Shown here: positions 1 to 6,541 of the stretch, piece by piece
How the letters are laid out: the number at the start of each line of letters is the position of its first letter
Position numbering within the stretch: position 1 is the stretch's first letter
Made by a program: the position numbers and the translations under genes
The notes under the pieces: generated by a model
Database searches by the model: none
What the model was told of the DNA's origin: nothing
What the model saw: only the letters and a program-made list of their open reading frames with translations
NCBI GenBank assembly: GCA_026392145.1
Contig: JAPLCS010000254.1
Location: 1-14,051, forward strand
Reading direction: 5' to 3'
From: Fimbriimonadales bacterium
Lineage (GTDB): Bacteria; Armatimonadota; Fimbriimonadia; Fimbriimonadales; Fimbriimonadaceae
DNA length: 14,051 nt

Positions 1-771
1 AATGATTTGCGAACCTCACTTGATCTGTTCCTACAAACTTCGGCAGGTTCACCCAACGGCACGTTCAAAGACTTGATGCTCAGCAACAAGATGTTCTTGA
101 ATGGCAGACTAGCCAAAGTCTATGGTGCGTCTATTCCTGAACAATCAGGTTTCCAGGAAGTCACCATTCCTGACCGATCGGGTGTTCTGACCCAACCCTA
201 CCTCCTCGCTCGGCTTGCCTATCTGGAGGGGACTTCACCGATTCACCGAGGAGTTTTAATTGCTAGAAGTATGTTAGGACTCACTTTAGCACCGCCACCC
301 CAAGCGTTTACCCCTCTTGCAGCAAGTTTGCACCCAGGAATGTCTACCCGCGAAAGAGTAGCTATGCAAACCAAGCCAGATCCCTGTAACTCATGCCACA
401 ACATGATTAATCCGCTTGGTTTCACGCTCGAAAAGTATGATGCCATTGGCAGAGCAAGAACTGAAGAAAGCGGAAAACCGATCGATTCCACCGGAAACTA
501 TCAGACAAAACAGGGTGAAACTGTTAGGTTTTCAGATGTTGCCCAATTAGCCAAGTTTATTACCAATAGCGACGAATCACAGACTGCCTTTGTGGAAAAA
601 CTATTCCAATACATGCACAAACAGCCAATTCGTGCCTACGGAACGTATACTTCGGCAAAGCTCGCACAAGAATTCAGAAGCAAACAACTAAGATTTCGAG
701 ACCTCATCATTTCTATTGCCACAACCCCACCACAATATCCAAAGGTAAGTCCAGCAATCTCCAACAAATAA
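1..771 (+). CDS. DUF1592/DUF1588/DUF1585 cytochrome-like protein, 3' part
   Basis: The reading frame is open from the first base of the window, so the 5' end lies outside. The visible part covers the C-terminal modules of the planctomycete-type DUF1587-DUF1595-DUF1592-DUF1588-DUF1585 family: the end of DUF1592 (motif [11 protein letters not shown]), then DUF1588 ([26 protein letters not shown], a Pro-rich APPP stretch) with a CxxCH motif (PCNSCH, Cys codon at 385) followed by INPLGF and YDAIGR, then a DUF1585-like tail. CxxCH is the c-type haem attachment signature, but whether this site carries haem is unproven. The family is normally exported. It is typically encoded next to a DUF1552 gene, as here 16 bp downstream, so the two probably form one transcription unit and perhaps act together at the cell envelope. 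The biochemical role of the family is not known to me. The family assignment is firm; the function is not. Confidence 0.88.
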   Translation, partial: NDLRTSLDLFLQTSAGSPNGTFKDLMLSNKMFLNGRLAKVYGASIPEQSGFQEVTIPDRSGVLTQPYLLARLAYLEGTSPIHRGVLIARSMLGLTLAPPPQAFTPLAASLHPGMSTRERVAMQTKPDPCNSCHNMINPLGFTLEKYDAIGRARTEESGKPIDSTGNYQTKQGETVRFSDVAQLAKFITNSDESQTAFVEKLFQYMHKQPIRAYGTYTSAKLAQEFRSKQLRFRDLIISIATTPPQYPKVSPAISNK

Positions 772-787
772 GAGTCAATTAATCATC

Positions 788-2107
788 ATGAACGAATCCA
801 CAAGACGAGAGTTTTTAAAGCATCTGGGTATCAGTGCGGCCTCAGTTCCTTTTTTGACTGGGTTACCTAGCCTCGCCCTTGCGGAATCTTTAGCCAAACC
901 CAAGCAGCGACTTATCATCTTATTCAGCCCGGATGGAGTAGTTCCAACTACCTTCTGGCCAGATGAAGTTGGGACTGAATTCACCCTCAAGCAATCACTG
1001 AAGCCTCTTGAACCATTCAAAAACAAGACCCTTATCCTTAATGGTGTATGCGACAGAGTGAGAGGTGATGGGGACAACCACATGCGTGGCATTGGGTGCC
1101 TGCTGACTGGTTCGGAACTGTTCCCAGGCAACATCCAAGGTGGCTCCGATACCCCAGCAGGTTGGTCGAGCGGAATTTCGATTGACCAAGAAATCAAGAA
1201 CTACCTTCAAAAATCGGCCATCACTCGAACCCGTTTTGGTTCCCTCGAGTTCGGAGTCATGGTTCCTGAACATGCGGATACGTGGACGAGAATGGTCTAT
1301 GCAGGAGCCAACAAGCCAGTCGCACCAATAGACGATCCCTATTTGATGTTCCAAAAGCTGTACGGTTCAATGAAGGACAAAGAGTTACTCAAAAGCGTGC
1401 TTGATGATTTGTCAGAAGACATCAAGAAAGTAAAAACTCAAATTTCTAAGGCTGACCAAAAACTGCTTGACGAACATATGAGTTTAGTTCGCGACATGGA
1501 AACCGAAATAAAGTCGGCTAGCAAAACAAACGTTGGTCACAAAGTTCCCGACATTACACCAGGAGTGCGACGAGATAACAATAACATTCCCCAAATCAGT
1601 AAATTACAGATTGACTTGATGGTGAGCGCTTTTCTTGCCGATTCAGCGAGAGTCGCCACGCTCCAATACACTAATTCCGTCGGCCAAGCTCGATTTACTT
1701 GGCTTGGTATTCAAGAGGGTCAACATGATCTATCCCACGAACCAGATAGCAACAAGGAGGCTCAAGAGAAGTTGACAAAAATCAATCAATGGTATTGTGA
1801 GCAACTTGCCTACCTTGCAAAAAAGCTGAGCGAAACAAAGGAACCAGACGGCAACGGAACCCTTCTTGACAACACCACGATTGTATGGACCAACGAACTT
1901 GGACAAGGAAATAGCCATACTCTTGAGAACATTCCTTTTGTGGTTGTTGGTGGAGGACTTGGGTTTAAGATGGGCCGATCAATGAAGTACGATCGAGTAC
2001 CTCACAACCGACTTCTGATGTCTCTCGCACATGGGTTTGGTCATCGGATAGAATCTTTTGGCAACCGAGACTTCTGCGGTGCAGGCCCTCTTCAACGACT
2101 AAGCTAA
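788..2107 (+). CDS. DUF1552 family protein with twin-arginine-type signal
   Basis: A 439-aa protein. The N-terminus has a twin-arginine pattern (TRREFLK, residues 5-11) followed by a hydrophobic stretch ending near SLALA (residues 28-32). This suggests folded export to the periplasm by the Tat system. After it comes the typical DUF1552 opening, [13 protein letters not shown], with FWP just after. The C-terminal third has the family hallmark ELGQGNSH, then FVVVGGG and a GRSMKYD segment. DUF1552 belongs with the DUF1501/alkaline-phosphatase-like group in family classifications, but no reaction is established. The gene starts 16 bp after the DUF1592-family gene and ends 15 bp before the endoglucanase gene, so all three are probably on one mRNA. 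The start is the first ATG; no strong Shine-Dalgarno sequence is visible. The middle (around residues 210-240) is charged and probably helical. Confidence 0.9.
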   Translation: MNESTRREFLKHLGISAASVPFLTGLPSLALAESLAKPKQRLIILFSPDGVVPTTFWPDEVGTEFTLKQSLKPLEPFKNKTLILNGVCDRVRGDGDNHMRGIGCLLTGSELFPGNIQGGSDTPAGWSSGISIDQEIKNYLQKSAITRTRFGSLEFGVMVPEHADTWTRMVYAGANKPVAPIDDPYLMFQKLYGSMKDKELLKSVLDDLSEDIKKVKTQISKADQKLLDEHMSLVRDMETEIKSASKTNVGHKVPDITPGVRRDNNNIPQISKLQIDLMVSAFLADSARVATLQYTNSVGQARFTWLGIQEGQHDLSHEPDSNKEAQEKLTKINQWYCEQLAYLAKKLSETKEPDGNGTLLDNTTIVWTNELGQGNSHTLENIPFVVVGGGLGFKMGRSMKYDRVPHNRLLMSLAHGFGHRIESFGNRDFCGAGPLQRLS

Positions 2108-2122
2108 CACCTGTGTGAAACA

Positions 2123-3142
2123 ATGAAAAAATCATATCTCCTTCTGACCGGAGTAATCGTAACTTCTGCTGTTTTTGGTATTACCACTCAAGCCATGTCT
2201 CGGCAATCAACCAACAAACAATCACAATCAAAACCATTGCAGTCGGTGGTACGGACCAACGGAAGGTTACAAGTCCTCGGCAACCGAATTGTAGGAAAAG
2301 ACAACCAACCGGTCTCACTAGCGGGTATGAGCCTATTTTGGAGCCAATGGATGCCACAATACTACACGCCCGAGGTAGTATCCTGGCTGAAAAAAGACTG
2401 GAAGGCCACAGTAATTCGAGCAGCCATTGCAGCCGATTCTGGTGGCTACTTAAAAAATCCTGACTTAGAATTTTCAAAGGCTGTGACAGTGGTGGATGCG
2501 GCCATCAAAGAAGGGATGTATGTGATTGTTGACTGGCATGACCACGAAGCACAAAAGCACACAGCACAATCAGTAAAATTTTTCGGCGACCTGTCCAAGA
2601 AATACAAGGGACGAGAAAACGTTATCTATGAAATCTACAACGAGCCACTGAAGGTAAGTTGGTCCACAGTCATCAAGCCTTATGCCGAGCAAGTAATCGC
2701 AGCCATTCGAGCGAACGACCCCAAAGCACTGATTATTGTTGGTACGCCAACATGGTCCCAAGATGTTGATTCAGTCATTTCCGATCCAATCAAGGACAAA
2801 AATGTTGCTTACACCCTTCACTTTTATGCAGGCACCCACAAACAGTACCTTCGGGATAAGGCACAGAAAGCACTTAATGCTGGTCTTGCACTTATGGTCA
2901 CCGAGTGGGGCACAGTAAATGCAAATGGCGATGGCGGAATTGATCGCTCTTCGACTGAGGAGTGGATTGCATTTATGAAAGCTAACCAATTGAGTATGTG
3001 CAATTGGTCAGTTGCGGACAAAGTTGAAAGTGCAGCCGTACTCAAGCCAGGTGCTTCTGTGAAGGGGAATTGGAAAGAGTCTGAACTTACAGAGTCCGGC
3101 AAGTATGTTAAACATTTAATTTCAACCTGGTCAGTCAAGTAA
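2123..3142 (+). CDS. Secreted GH5 endo-beta-1,4-glucanase (GH5_2-like)
   Basis: A 339-aa protein with a Sec-type signal (MKKS, then a hydrophobic core to about residue 22) and a Ser/Gln-rich linker (27-42). A (beta/alpha)8 glycoside hydrolase family 5 domain fills the rest. It follows the Bacillus Cel5A-type (subfamily 2) layout closely: SLAGMS (65-70), TVIRAA (96-101), SGGY (106-109), VIVDWH (134-139), IYEIYNEP (168-175, acid/base Glu174), GTPTWSQDV (207-215), HFYAGTH (233-239), VTEWG (259-263, nucleophile Glu261), GDGG (269-272) and NWSVADK (294-300). Expected activity is internal cleavage of cellulose or related beta-1,4-glucans outside the cytoplasm. It is a bare catalytic module with no carbohydrate-binding or dockerin domain. 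The gene lies 15 bp behind the DUF1552 gene, an unusual partnership. A close GH5 activity such as mannanase or xyloglucanase is possible, but the motif set favours endoglucanase. Confidence 0.93.
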   Translation: MKKSYLLLTGVIVTSAVFGITTQAMSRQSTNKQSQSKPLQSVVRTNGRLQVLGNRIVGKDNQPVSLAGMSLFWSQWMPQYYTPEVVSWLKKDWKATVIRAAIAADSGGYLKNPDLEFSKAVTVVDAAIKEGMYVIVDWHDHEAQKHTAQSVKFFGDLSKKYKGRENVIYEIYNEPLKVSWSTVIKPYAEQVIAAIRANDPKALIIVGTPTWSQDVDSVISDPIKDKNVAYTLHFYAGTHKQYLRDKAQKALNAGLALMVTEWGTVNANGDGGIDRSSTEEWIAFMKANQLSMCNWSVADKVESAAVLKPGASVKGNWKESELTESGKYVKHLISTWSVK

Positions 3143-3160
3143 GATGGTCCACTAGAATCG

Positions 3161-3172
3161 CCACACGTGTGG
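3161..3172. repeat. 12-bp perfect palindrome after the endoglucanase gene
   Basis: A self-complementary CCACACGTGTGG lies 18 bp after the endoglucanase stop codon. It could be a protein-binding site or chance. It has no T-run after it and no room for a loop, so it is not a convincing intrinsic terminator. The rest of 3143-3208 shows nothing recognisable. Confidence 0.4.
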
Positions 3173-3208
3173 GCACCCCCAACAAGCAACGACTCAAGTG
3201 TTCAGAGG

Positions 3209-3265
3209 TATACTTCTTACTCAACTCTCTGTCAGGGCTTGCTCTGACTGATAGACCATAGGGAG
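3209..3265 (+). promoter_or_regulatory. rpsF 5' leader: -10-like box, stable hairpin, RBS
   Basis: TATACT at 3209-3214 resembles a sigma-70 -10 box, but no good -35 is visible at 16-18 bp upstream. Downstream, 3231-3248 can form a hairpin of seven pairs (GTCAGGG with GCTCTGAC, including one G-U pair). It is capped by a CTTG tetraloop closed by G-C, a loop type known for extra stability. GGGAG at 3261-3265 is the ribosome binding site, four bases before the rpsF ATG. Many bacteria autoregulate rpsF operons through a leader RNA bound by S6:S18, but the CCG bulge of that known motif is not seen here, so a regulatory role is only a possibility. Confidence 0.4.
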
Positions 3266-3269
3266 CTAT

Positions 3270-3608
3270 ATGGCAAACAAAAATTACGAAGCACTTTATA
3301 TCGTGCGACCAGACCTGAAAGACGAAGAAGTACAAAAAATCGCTGACCGATTCAAGAAGGTTGTCGAAGACAAAGCTGGCACCGTTTCCCGAGCAGAAAA
3401 GTGGGAAAAGAGAAAGTTAGCTTACGAAATTGCTGGACTCAAAGAAGGCAATTACGTTATTATGAACTTTAACGCTCCGGCCGATGTTCCAGCTGAATTG
3501 AACCGACTCATGCGCATTAGCGACGATGTAGTTCGACACCAAATCATTAAGCAAGAAGAAGTCTCTGCCGACGCACCGAAGGTAGCTGAAGTAGCTGCCG
3601 AAGCCTAA
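3270..3608 (+). CDS. rpsF: 30S ribosomal protein S6
   Basis: A 112-aa protein of normal S6 length. It has the S6 opening YEALYIVRPDL (residues 6-16), the central signature WEKRKLAYEI (45-54), EGNYVIMNF (59-67) and the C-terminal RISDDVVRH stretch (82-90). S6 binds 16S rRNA in the platform of the 30S subunit as a heterodimer with S18. The tail after residue 97 is Ala/Glu/Val-rich and probably disordered. A clear GGGAG lies just upstream. ssb follows after 11 bp, the classical rpsF-ssb order. Five of the seven Arg codons are CGA, unusual for a highly expressed gene in most bacteria. Confidence 0.97.
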   Translation: MANKNYEALYIVRPDLKDEEVQKIADRFKKVVEDKAGTVSRAEKWEKRKLAYEIAGLKEGNYVIMNFNAPADVPAELNRLMRISDDVVRHQIIKQEEVSADAPKVAEVAAEA

Positions 3609-3619
3609 GGAAAAGAAAA

Positions 3620-4027
3620 ATGAGTATCAACCGCGTTGTTTTGATTGGACGTCTAACTAGAGATCCAGAACTTCGAACGACCTCCACGGGAAAGAACGTG
3701 GTTGAATTCTCAATTGCGGTCAATAAACGCATTAAGCCTCAAGAAGGTGCAGATGCAGATTTCTTCCGTATCAAGGCGTGGGGTCAAACCGCCGACTACG
3801 TAAACAATTACATCTCTAAGGGAAGATTAGTAGGTGTCGATGGTCGACTTGAAACAAGAAAGTGGACCGATCAAAACGGGGCTAATCGAGAAACCATTGA
3901 GATTGTCGCTGACAATGTAAACGCCCTCGACCGCCCAAGAGAAGAAGGCGGAGCACCTGCCACAAGTGGTGGTGGACGAGCAGCTGCTCCTCCATCCGAC
4001 GAGTACGATCCGTTTGCAGACGAATAA
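3620..4027 (+). CDS. ssb: Single-stranded DNA-binding protein
   Basis: A 135-aa protein. The OB-fold covers about residues 1-105: INRVVLIGRLTRDPELR (3-19), the GKNVVEFSIAVN strand (24-35), FFRIKAWGQTADYVNNY (48-64), GRLVGVDGRLETRKW (68-82) and IEIVADNV (93-100). A Gly/Ala/Pro-rich linker follows, then an acidic tail. SSB coats single-stranded DNA during replication, repair and recombination, and its C-terminal tip normally docks partner proteins through a terminal Asp-rich Pro-Phe. Here the tail reads DEYDPFADE, so the Pro-Phe is internal and three residues follow it. AAGGA overlapping the rpsF stop codon is the likely ribosome binding site, nine bases before the ATG, suggesting co-translation with rpsF. 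rpsR, often third in this operon, is absent. Confidence 0.97.
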   Translation: MSINRVVLIGRLTRDPELRTTSTGKNVVEFSIAVNKRIKPQEGADADFFRIKAWGQTADYVNNYISKGRLVGVDGRLETRKWTDQNGANRETIEIVADNVNALDRPREEGGAPATSGGGRAAAPPSDEYDPFADE

Positions 4028-4069
4028 AGCCTAGCCGAACACATTTTTGTGCCATGCTAATAAGAAGCT

Positions 4070-5017
4070 ATGAGTATTGAGGCATCGGTACTAAAAATCC
4101 AAGCGGAAATCGGAAAAGTCATTTCTGGTCAACACGATGTTATTGAACAAGTAGTTGCCGCAGTCCTTGCAAACGGACATGTCCTCCTAGAGGGCGTTCC
4201 TGGACTTGGCAAAACTCTTCTTGTCAGGACCCTTGGATTCACACTCGGTCTCAAATTCGGACGAATACAGTTCACACCTGACATGATGCCCTCAGATGTA
4301 TCTGGCACCATGATTTTCGATTCAAACAAGAATGAATTCGAATTTCGTCCAGGTCCAATTTTTGCTGGATTATTGCTTGCGGATGAAATCAACCGAACTC
4401 CACCTAAAACTCAATCTGCACTCTTGGAAGCAATGGAAGAGCGCAAACTCACAGTAGATGGTGTTTCTCACCCGCTTCCCGCCCCATTTCTGGTCTTTGC
4501 TACTCAAAATCCAATTGAATACGAAGGAACCTATCCGTTGCCAGAAGCACAACAGGATAGATTTTTAGTCAAAGTTCTTCTGAAATATCCAAGCCAGACA
4601 GATGAAATCGAAGTTTTAAAGTCGCATCACTCAGGTTTCAACCCCCAACGGCTTGAAGACTCTCATGTAGAAGCCGTGCTAAAACCAGGCGAACTTGCTG
4701 AGCTTCAAAAAGAAGTAATAAACACAACGGTTGAAGACAAAGTGTTTGACTACATCTACCAAATTATCAAGCTCACTAGAGATAACCGAGACATTATGGT
4801 GGGAGGTTCTCCTAGAGCAGGCATTGCTCTCCTAAACATTAGCAAAGCAATGGCGCACATTCGGGGTAGAAACTTCGTTACCCCAGATGACGTCAAAGAT
4901 ATGGCCCCCGCAGTCCTCAGACACCGTATTCAACTTCGTCCAGAGTCTGAAATCGAGGGACTGACCACCGATGATGTCGTCAAGCGTGTTCTTGACTCAG
5001 TTTCGGTTCCCCGGTAA
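4070..5017 (+). CDS. MoxR-family AAA+ ATPase
   Basis: A 315-aa protein of typical MoxR length. Visible motifs: Walker A GVPGLGKT (42-49), Walker B LLLADEINR (101-109), sensor 1 ATQNP (144-148), arginine-finger region LPEAQQDRF (157-165, Arg164) and sensor 2 GGSPRAG (245-251), followed by the C-terminal lid. MoxR ATPases act as chaperone-like remodellers that help assemble or activate enzyme complexes, usually with DUF58 and VWA-domain proteins encoded next door. Here no such partner follows. The next gene (argH) converges from the other strand, and upstream is ssb, 42 bp away. Start at the first ATG; only a weak purine stretch (AAGAAG) precedes it. Family membership is certain; client and pathway are unknown. 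Confidence 0.95.
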   Translation: MSIEASVLKIQAEIGKVISGQHDVIEQVVAAVLANGHVLLEGVPGLGKTLLVRTLGFTLGLKFGRIQFTPDMMPSDVSGTMIFDSNKNEFEFRPGPIFAGLLLADEINRTPPKTQSALLEAMEERKLTVDGVSHPLPAPFLVFATQNPIEYEGTYPLPEAQQDRFLVKVLLKYPSQTDEIEVLKSHHSGFNPQRLEDSHVEAVLKPGELAELQKEVINTTVEDKVFDYIYQIIKLTRDNRDIMVGGSPRAGIALLNISKAMAHIRGRNFVTPDDVKDMAPAVLRHRIQLRPESEIEGLTTDDVVKRVLDSVSVPR

Positions 5018-5029
5018 TACAAGAGTAAA

Positions 5030-5059
5030 AGCTGAATTGAGACTTCACGCAATTCGGCT
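5030..5059 (-). terminator. Intrinsic terminator-like hairpin between moxR and argH
   Basis: The arms at 5030-5039 and 5050-5059 form a 10-bp stem with one G-U pair and a 10-nt loop. Read on the minus strand the stem is followed by TTTTACTC, fitting an intrinsic terminator for argH. On the plus strand no T-run follows, so it would serve moxR only weakly. The frame-restored argH stop codon (5045-5047) falls in the loop. Confidence 0.6.
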
Positions 5060-5156
5060 GAAACCACGCCCTGAAACAAGTGCCTCAGCCATATCGAGTT
5101 GCACTTTCATGGCCTTGGGCCCAGGTCCACCGTAGGATTCTCTACGATTTACAGAG
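5045..5156 (-). pseudogene. argH: Out-of-frame C-terminal piece of ArgH
   Basis: In a frame different from the main argH reading frame, the minus strand from 5168 encodes QPVDSVNRRESYGGPGP, then KAMKVQLDMAEALVSG, and ends at a TGA (5045-5047). A segment with SVxRR and GGxxP is the conserved C-terminal end of argininosuccinate lyases. It is separated from the rest of argH only by the extra copy of a 22-bp repeat: 22 is not a multiple of three, so the frame is lost. Joining across a single repeat copy gives a 462-aa protein, the usual family size of about 460. Confidence 0.85.
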
Positions 5157-5191
5157 TCAACTGGTTGAATTTACCGAGTCAACTGGTTGAA
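5148..5191. repeat. Imperfect 22-bp tandem duplication inside argH
   Basis: Two adjacent 22-bp copies lie at 5148-5169 and 5170-5191. They differ at one base (A at 5153, C at 5175). In the argH frame each copy would encode QPVDSVN, and the mismatch is at a synonymous third position of the Ser codon (TCT versus TCG). The duplication causes the argH frameshift and brings in the early stop at 5157. Confidence 0.95.
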
Positions 5192-6455
5192 TGACAGAAA
5201 GCACTCCTACTGGAATATCAGCATCAATCTCGGCGAGGATGGCGGCATTTAAGTCCTCAAGCACAATCCCACGTTCATTGCACCCAATCACTACTTTTCC
5301 TACCACTTCATGTGCTTCTCGGAATGGCATTCCATTGGCAGCCAAATAATCTGCAATATCAGTCGCAGTTGAAAAATCACCGTGAGTCGACTTGGCCATT
5401 ACATCTAATTGCCATTCACACGTCTCAAGCATCAACTGAACCAGTTTCAAACTGTCTTTCACTTTGCGTAGTGAATCAAACAGTGGCGGCTTATCTTCTT
5501 GGGTATCACGGTTATATCCAATTGGAAGCCCCTTCATAACAGTGGCTAAGGTCACCCAATTCGCAATTACTCTGCCCGTCCTGCCTCGAATCAGTTCTGC
5601 CATATCAGGATTTCTCTTTTGAGGCATGATCGAAGAGCCGGTCGTCACCGAATCATGTAGTTTGACAAATCCAAACTCTCGACCACTCCATAGCACCAGT
5701 TCTTGGGAAACACGGCTGAGATCAATCATGATCAAGGCACATACATGCAATGCATCCATGATAAAACTTCTGTCTGAGGTCGCATCAAGGGCGTTCGGAA
5801 TCGGTGCGGTGAAGCCTAACTCTGCTGAGGTCATGTGGCGATCAATTGGGAAACTAGTTCCCGCCAGAGCGGCTGCCCCAAGCGGTGAATAGTTCGCTAG
5901 GCCAAACAGTTCTTCAGCACGATGACCATGGCGTTGCAACGCCCAAAAATGAGCCATCAAATGAAAGCCGAGCGTAATAGGTTGGGCATGTTGCTGATGC
6001 GTGTATCCAGGCATCAATGCGGATTTATGCTCAATCGCTTGAGCAAGAATTACCCGCTGAAAATCCTTGATTTGATCCAGAACTATCAGAAGTTCATTGT
6101 GAAGCATCAACCTAGCGGCAGTAGCAACTTGATCGTTTCGACTTCGCGCGGTGTGTAACTTCCCAGCAACATCACCCACTAACTCCCTGAGCCGATATTC
6201 AATGGCGGTATGAACATCTTCAACATCAATTTCAAGCGCTTCTGGACCAGCTTCATGAATCTTTTCAAGTCCATCAATAAGGATTTGAGCCTCTTCTTTG
6301 GAAATAATTCCCGTCTCACCAAGCATACGAGCATGAGCTACACTGCCAATCACATCTTCTTGCCAGAACTGCAAGTCTGTTTTAATGGATTGACCAAATC
6401 TATCAACTAAATCTGCAGTTGATTCACTAAACGCGCCACCCCAAAGCTTCTTCAT
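5157..6455 (-). CDS. argH: Argininosuccinate lyase, C-terminus lost by frameshift
   Basis: ArgH cleaves argininosuccinate to arginine and fumarate, the last step of arginine biosynthesis, as a cytoplasmic homotetramer. The frame encodes 432 aa from the ATG at 6455, chosen because the protein then opens with the family's MKKLWGG. A TTG nine codons upstream is possible but unsupported. Fumarase/aspartase-superfamily signatures are intact: HTARSRNDQV (101-110), GYTHQQHAQP (150-159, catalytic His153) and GSSIMPQKRNPD (273-284, catalytic Ser in the mobile loop). The frame ends abnormally in SVNSTS. The expected continuation with RRESYGGPGP lies in another frame beyond a 22-bp tandem duplication, so about 30 C-terminal residues are missing. 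Either the gene is damaged or phase-variable, or the sequence has an assembly error. It follows the lipoprotein/Lpt-like block by 86 bp and ends near a terminator-like hairpin. Confidence 0.93.
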   Translation of the reverse strand: MKKLWGGAFSESTADLVDRFGQSIKTDLQFWQEDVIGSVAHARMLGETGIISKEEAQILIDGLEKIHEAGPEALEIDVEDVHTAIEYRLRELVGDVAGKLHTARSRNDQVATAARLMLHNELLIVLDQIKDFQRVILAQAIEHKSALMPGYTHQQHAQPITLGFHLMAHFWALQRHGHRAEELFGLANYSPLGAAALAGTSFPIDRHMTSAELGFTAPIPNALDATSDRSFIMDALHVCALIMIDLSRVSQELVLWSGREFGFVKLHDSVTTGSSIMPQKRNPDMAELIRGRTGRVIANWVTLATVMKGLPIGYNRDTQEDKPPLFDSLRKVKDSLKLVQLMLETCEWQLDVMAKSTHGDFSTATDIADYLAANGMPFREAHEVVGKVVIGCNERGIVLEDLNAAILAEIDADIPVGVLSVIQPVDSVNSTS

Positions 6456-6473
6456 TCTTAAATACAAGCATAC

Positions 6474-6496
6474 CGAATTCAACCAGACTGAATTCG
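6474..6496. promoter_or_regulatory. Inverted repeat upstream of argH
   Basis: CGAATTC (6474-6480) and GAATTCG (6490-6496) are perfect 7-bp inverted arms with a 9-bp spacer, 18 bp before the argH start. It could be an operator or an mRNA hairpin. Half-sites containing GAAT/ATTC recall ARG boxes (ArgR sites), but the spacing does not match the known 18-bp ARG box. A purine stretch, AAAGGTGAG, lies just upstream at 6496-6504 on the minus strand. Confidence 0.35.
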
Positions 6497-6541
6497 CTCA
6501 CCTTTCCCTAAGCTAATGACCTGCCCTGTGCAACTCCAAAA

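Noticed and set aside
385..399. Assignment of the first protein as a simple c-type cytochrome because of CxxCH
   Set aside because: The surrounding motifs belong to DUF1588/DUF1585; one CxxCH in this family does not prove haem binding.
775..1354. Antisense open frames inside the DUF1552 gene
   Set aside because: They show no recognisable protein motifs and lie wholly across a well-supported coding gene, so they are shadows.
3161..3172. Palindrome as an intrinsic terminator for the endoglucanase operon
   Set aside because: It is self-complementary without a loop and has no following T-run; a C-rich stretch follows.
3209..3265. Known S6:S18 (rpsF) leader motif
   Set aside because: The CCG bulge and its flanking helix are not visible; only a simple hairpin is present.
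5148..5191. Programmed ribosomal frameshift in argH
   Set aside because: There is no slippery heptamer or downstream pseudoknot. The shift is fully explained by the inserted 22-bp copy, and ArgH is not a known frameshifted protein.
6456..6482. Upstream TTG start of argH at 6482
   Set aside because: It adds MNSVCLYLR ahead of the universal MKKLWGG opening and has no well-placed ribosome binding site.
6474..6496. Canonical ARG box
   Set aside because: The arms are separated by 9 bp, which does not give the contiguous 18-bp ARG box pattern.
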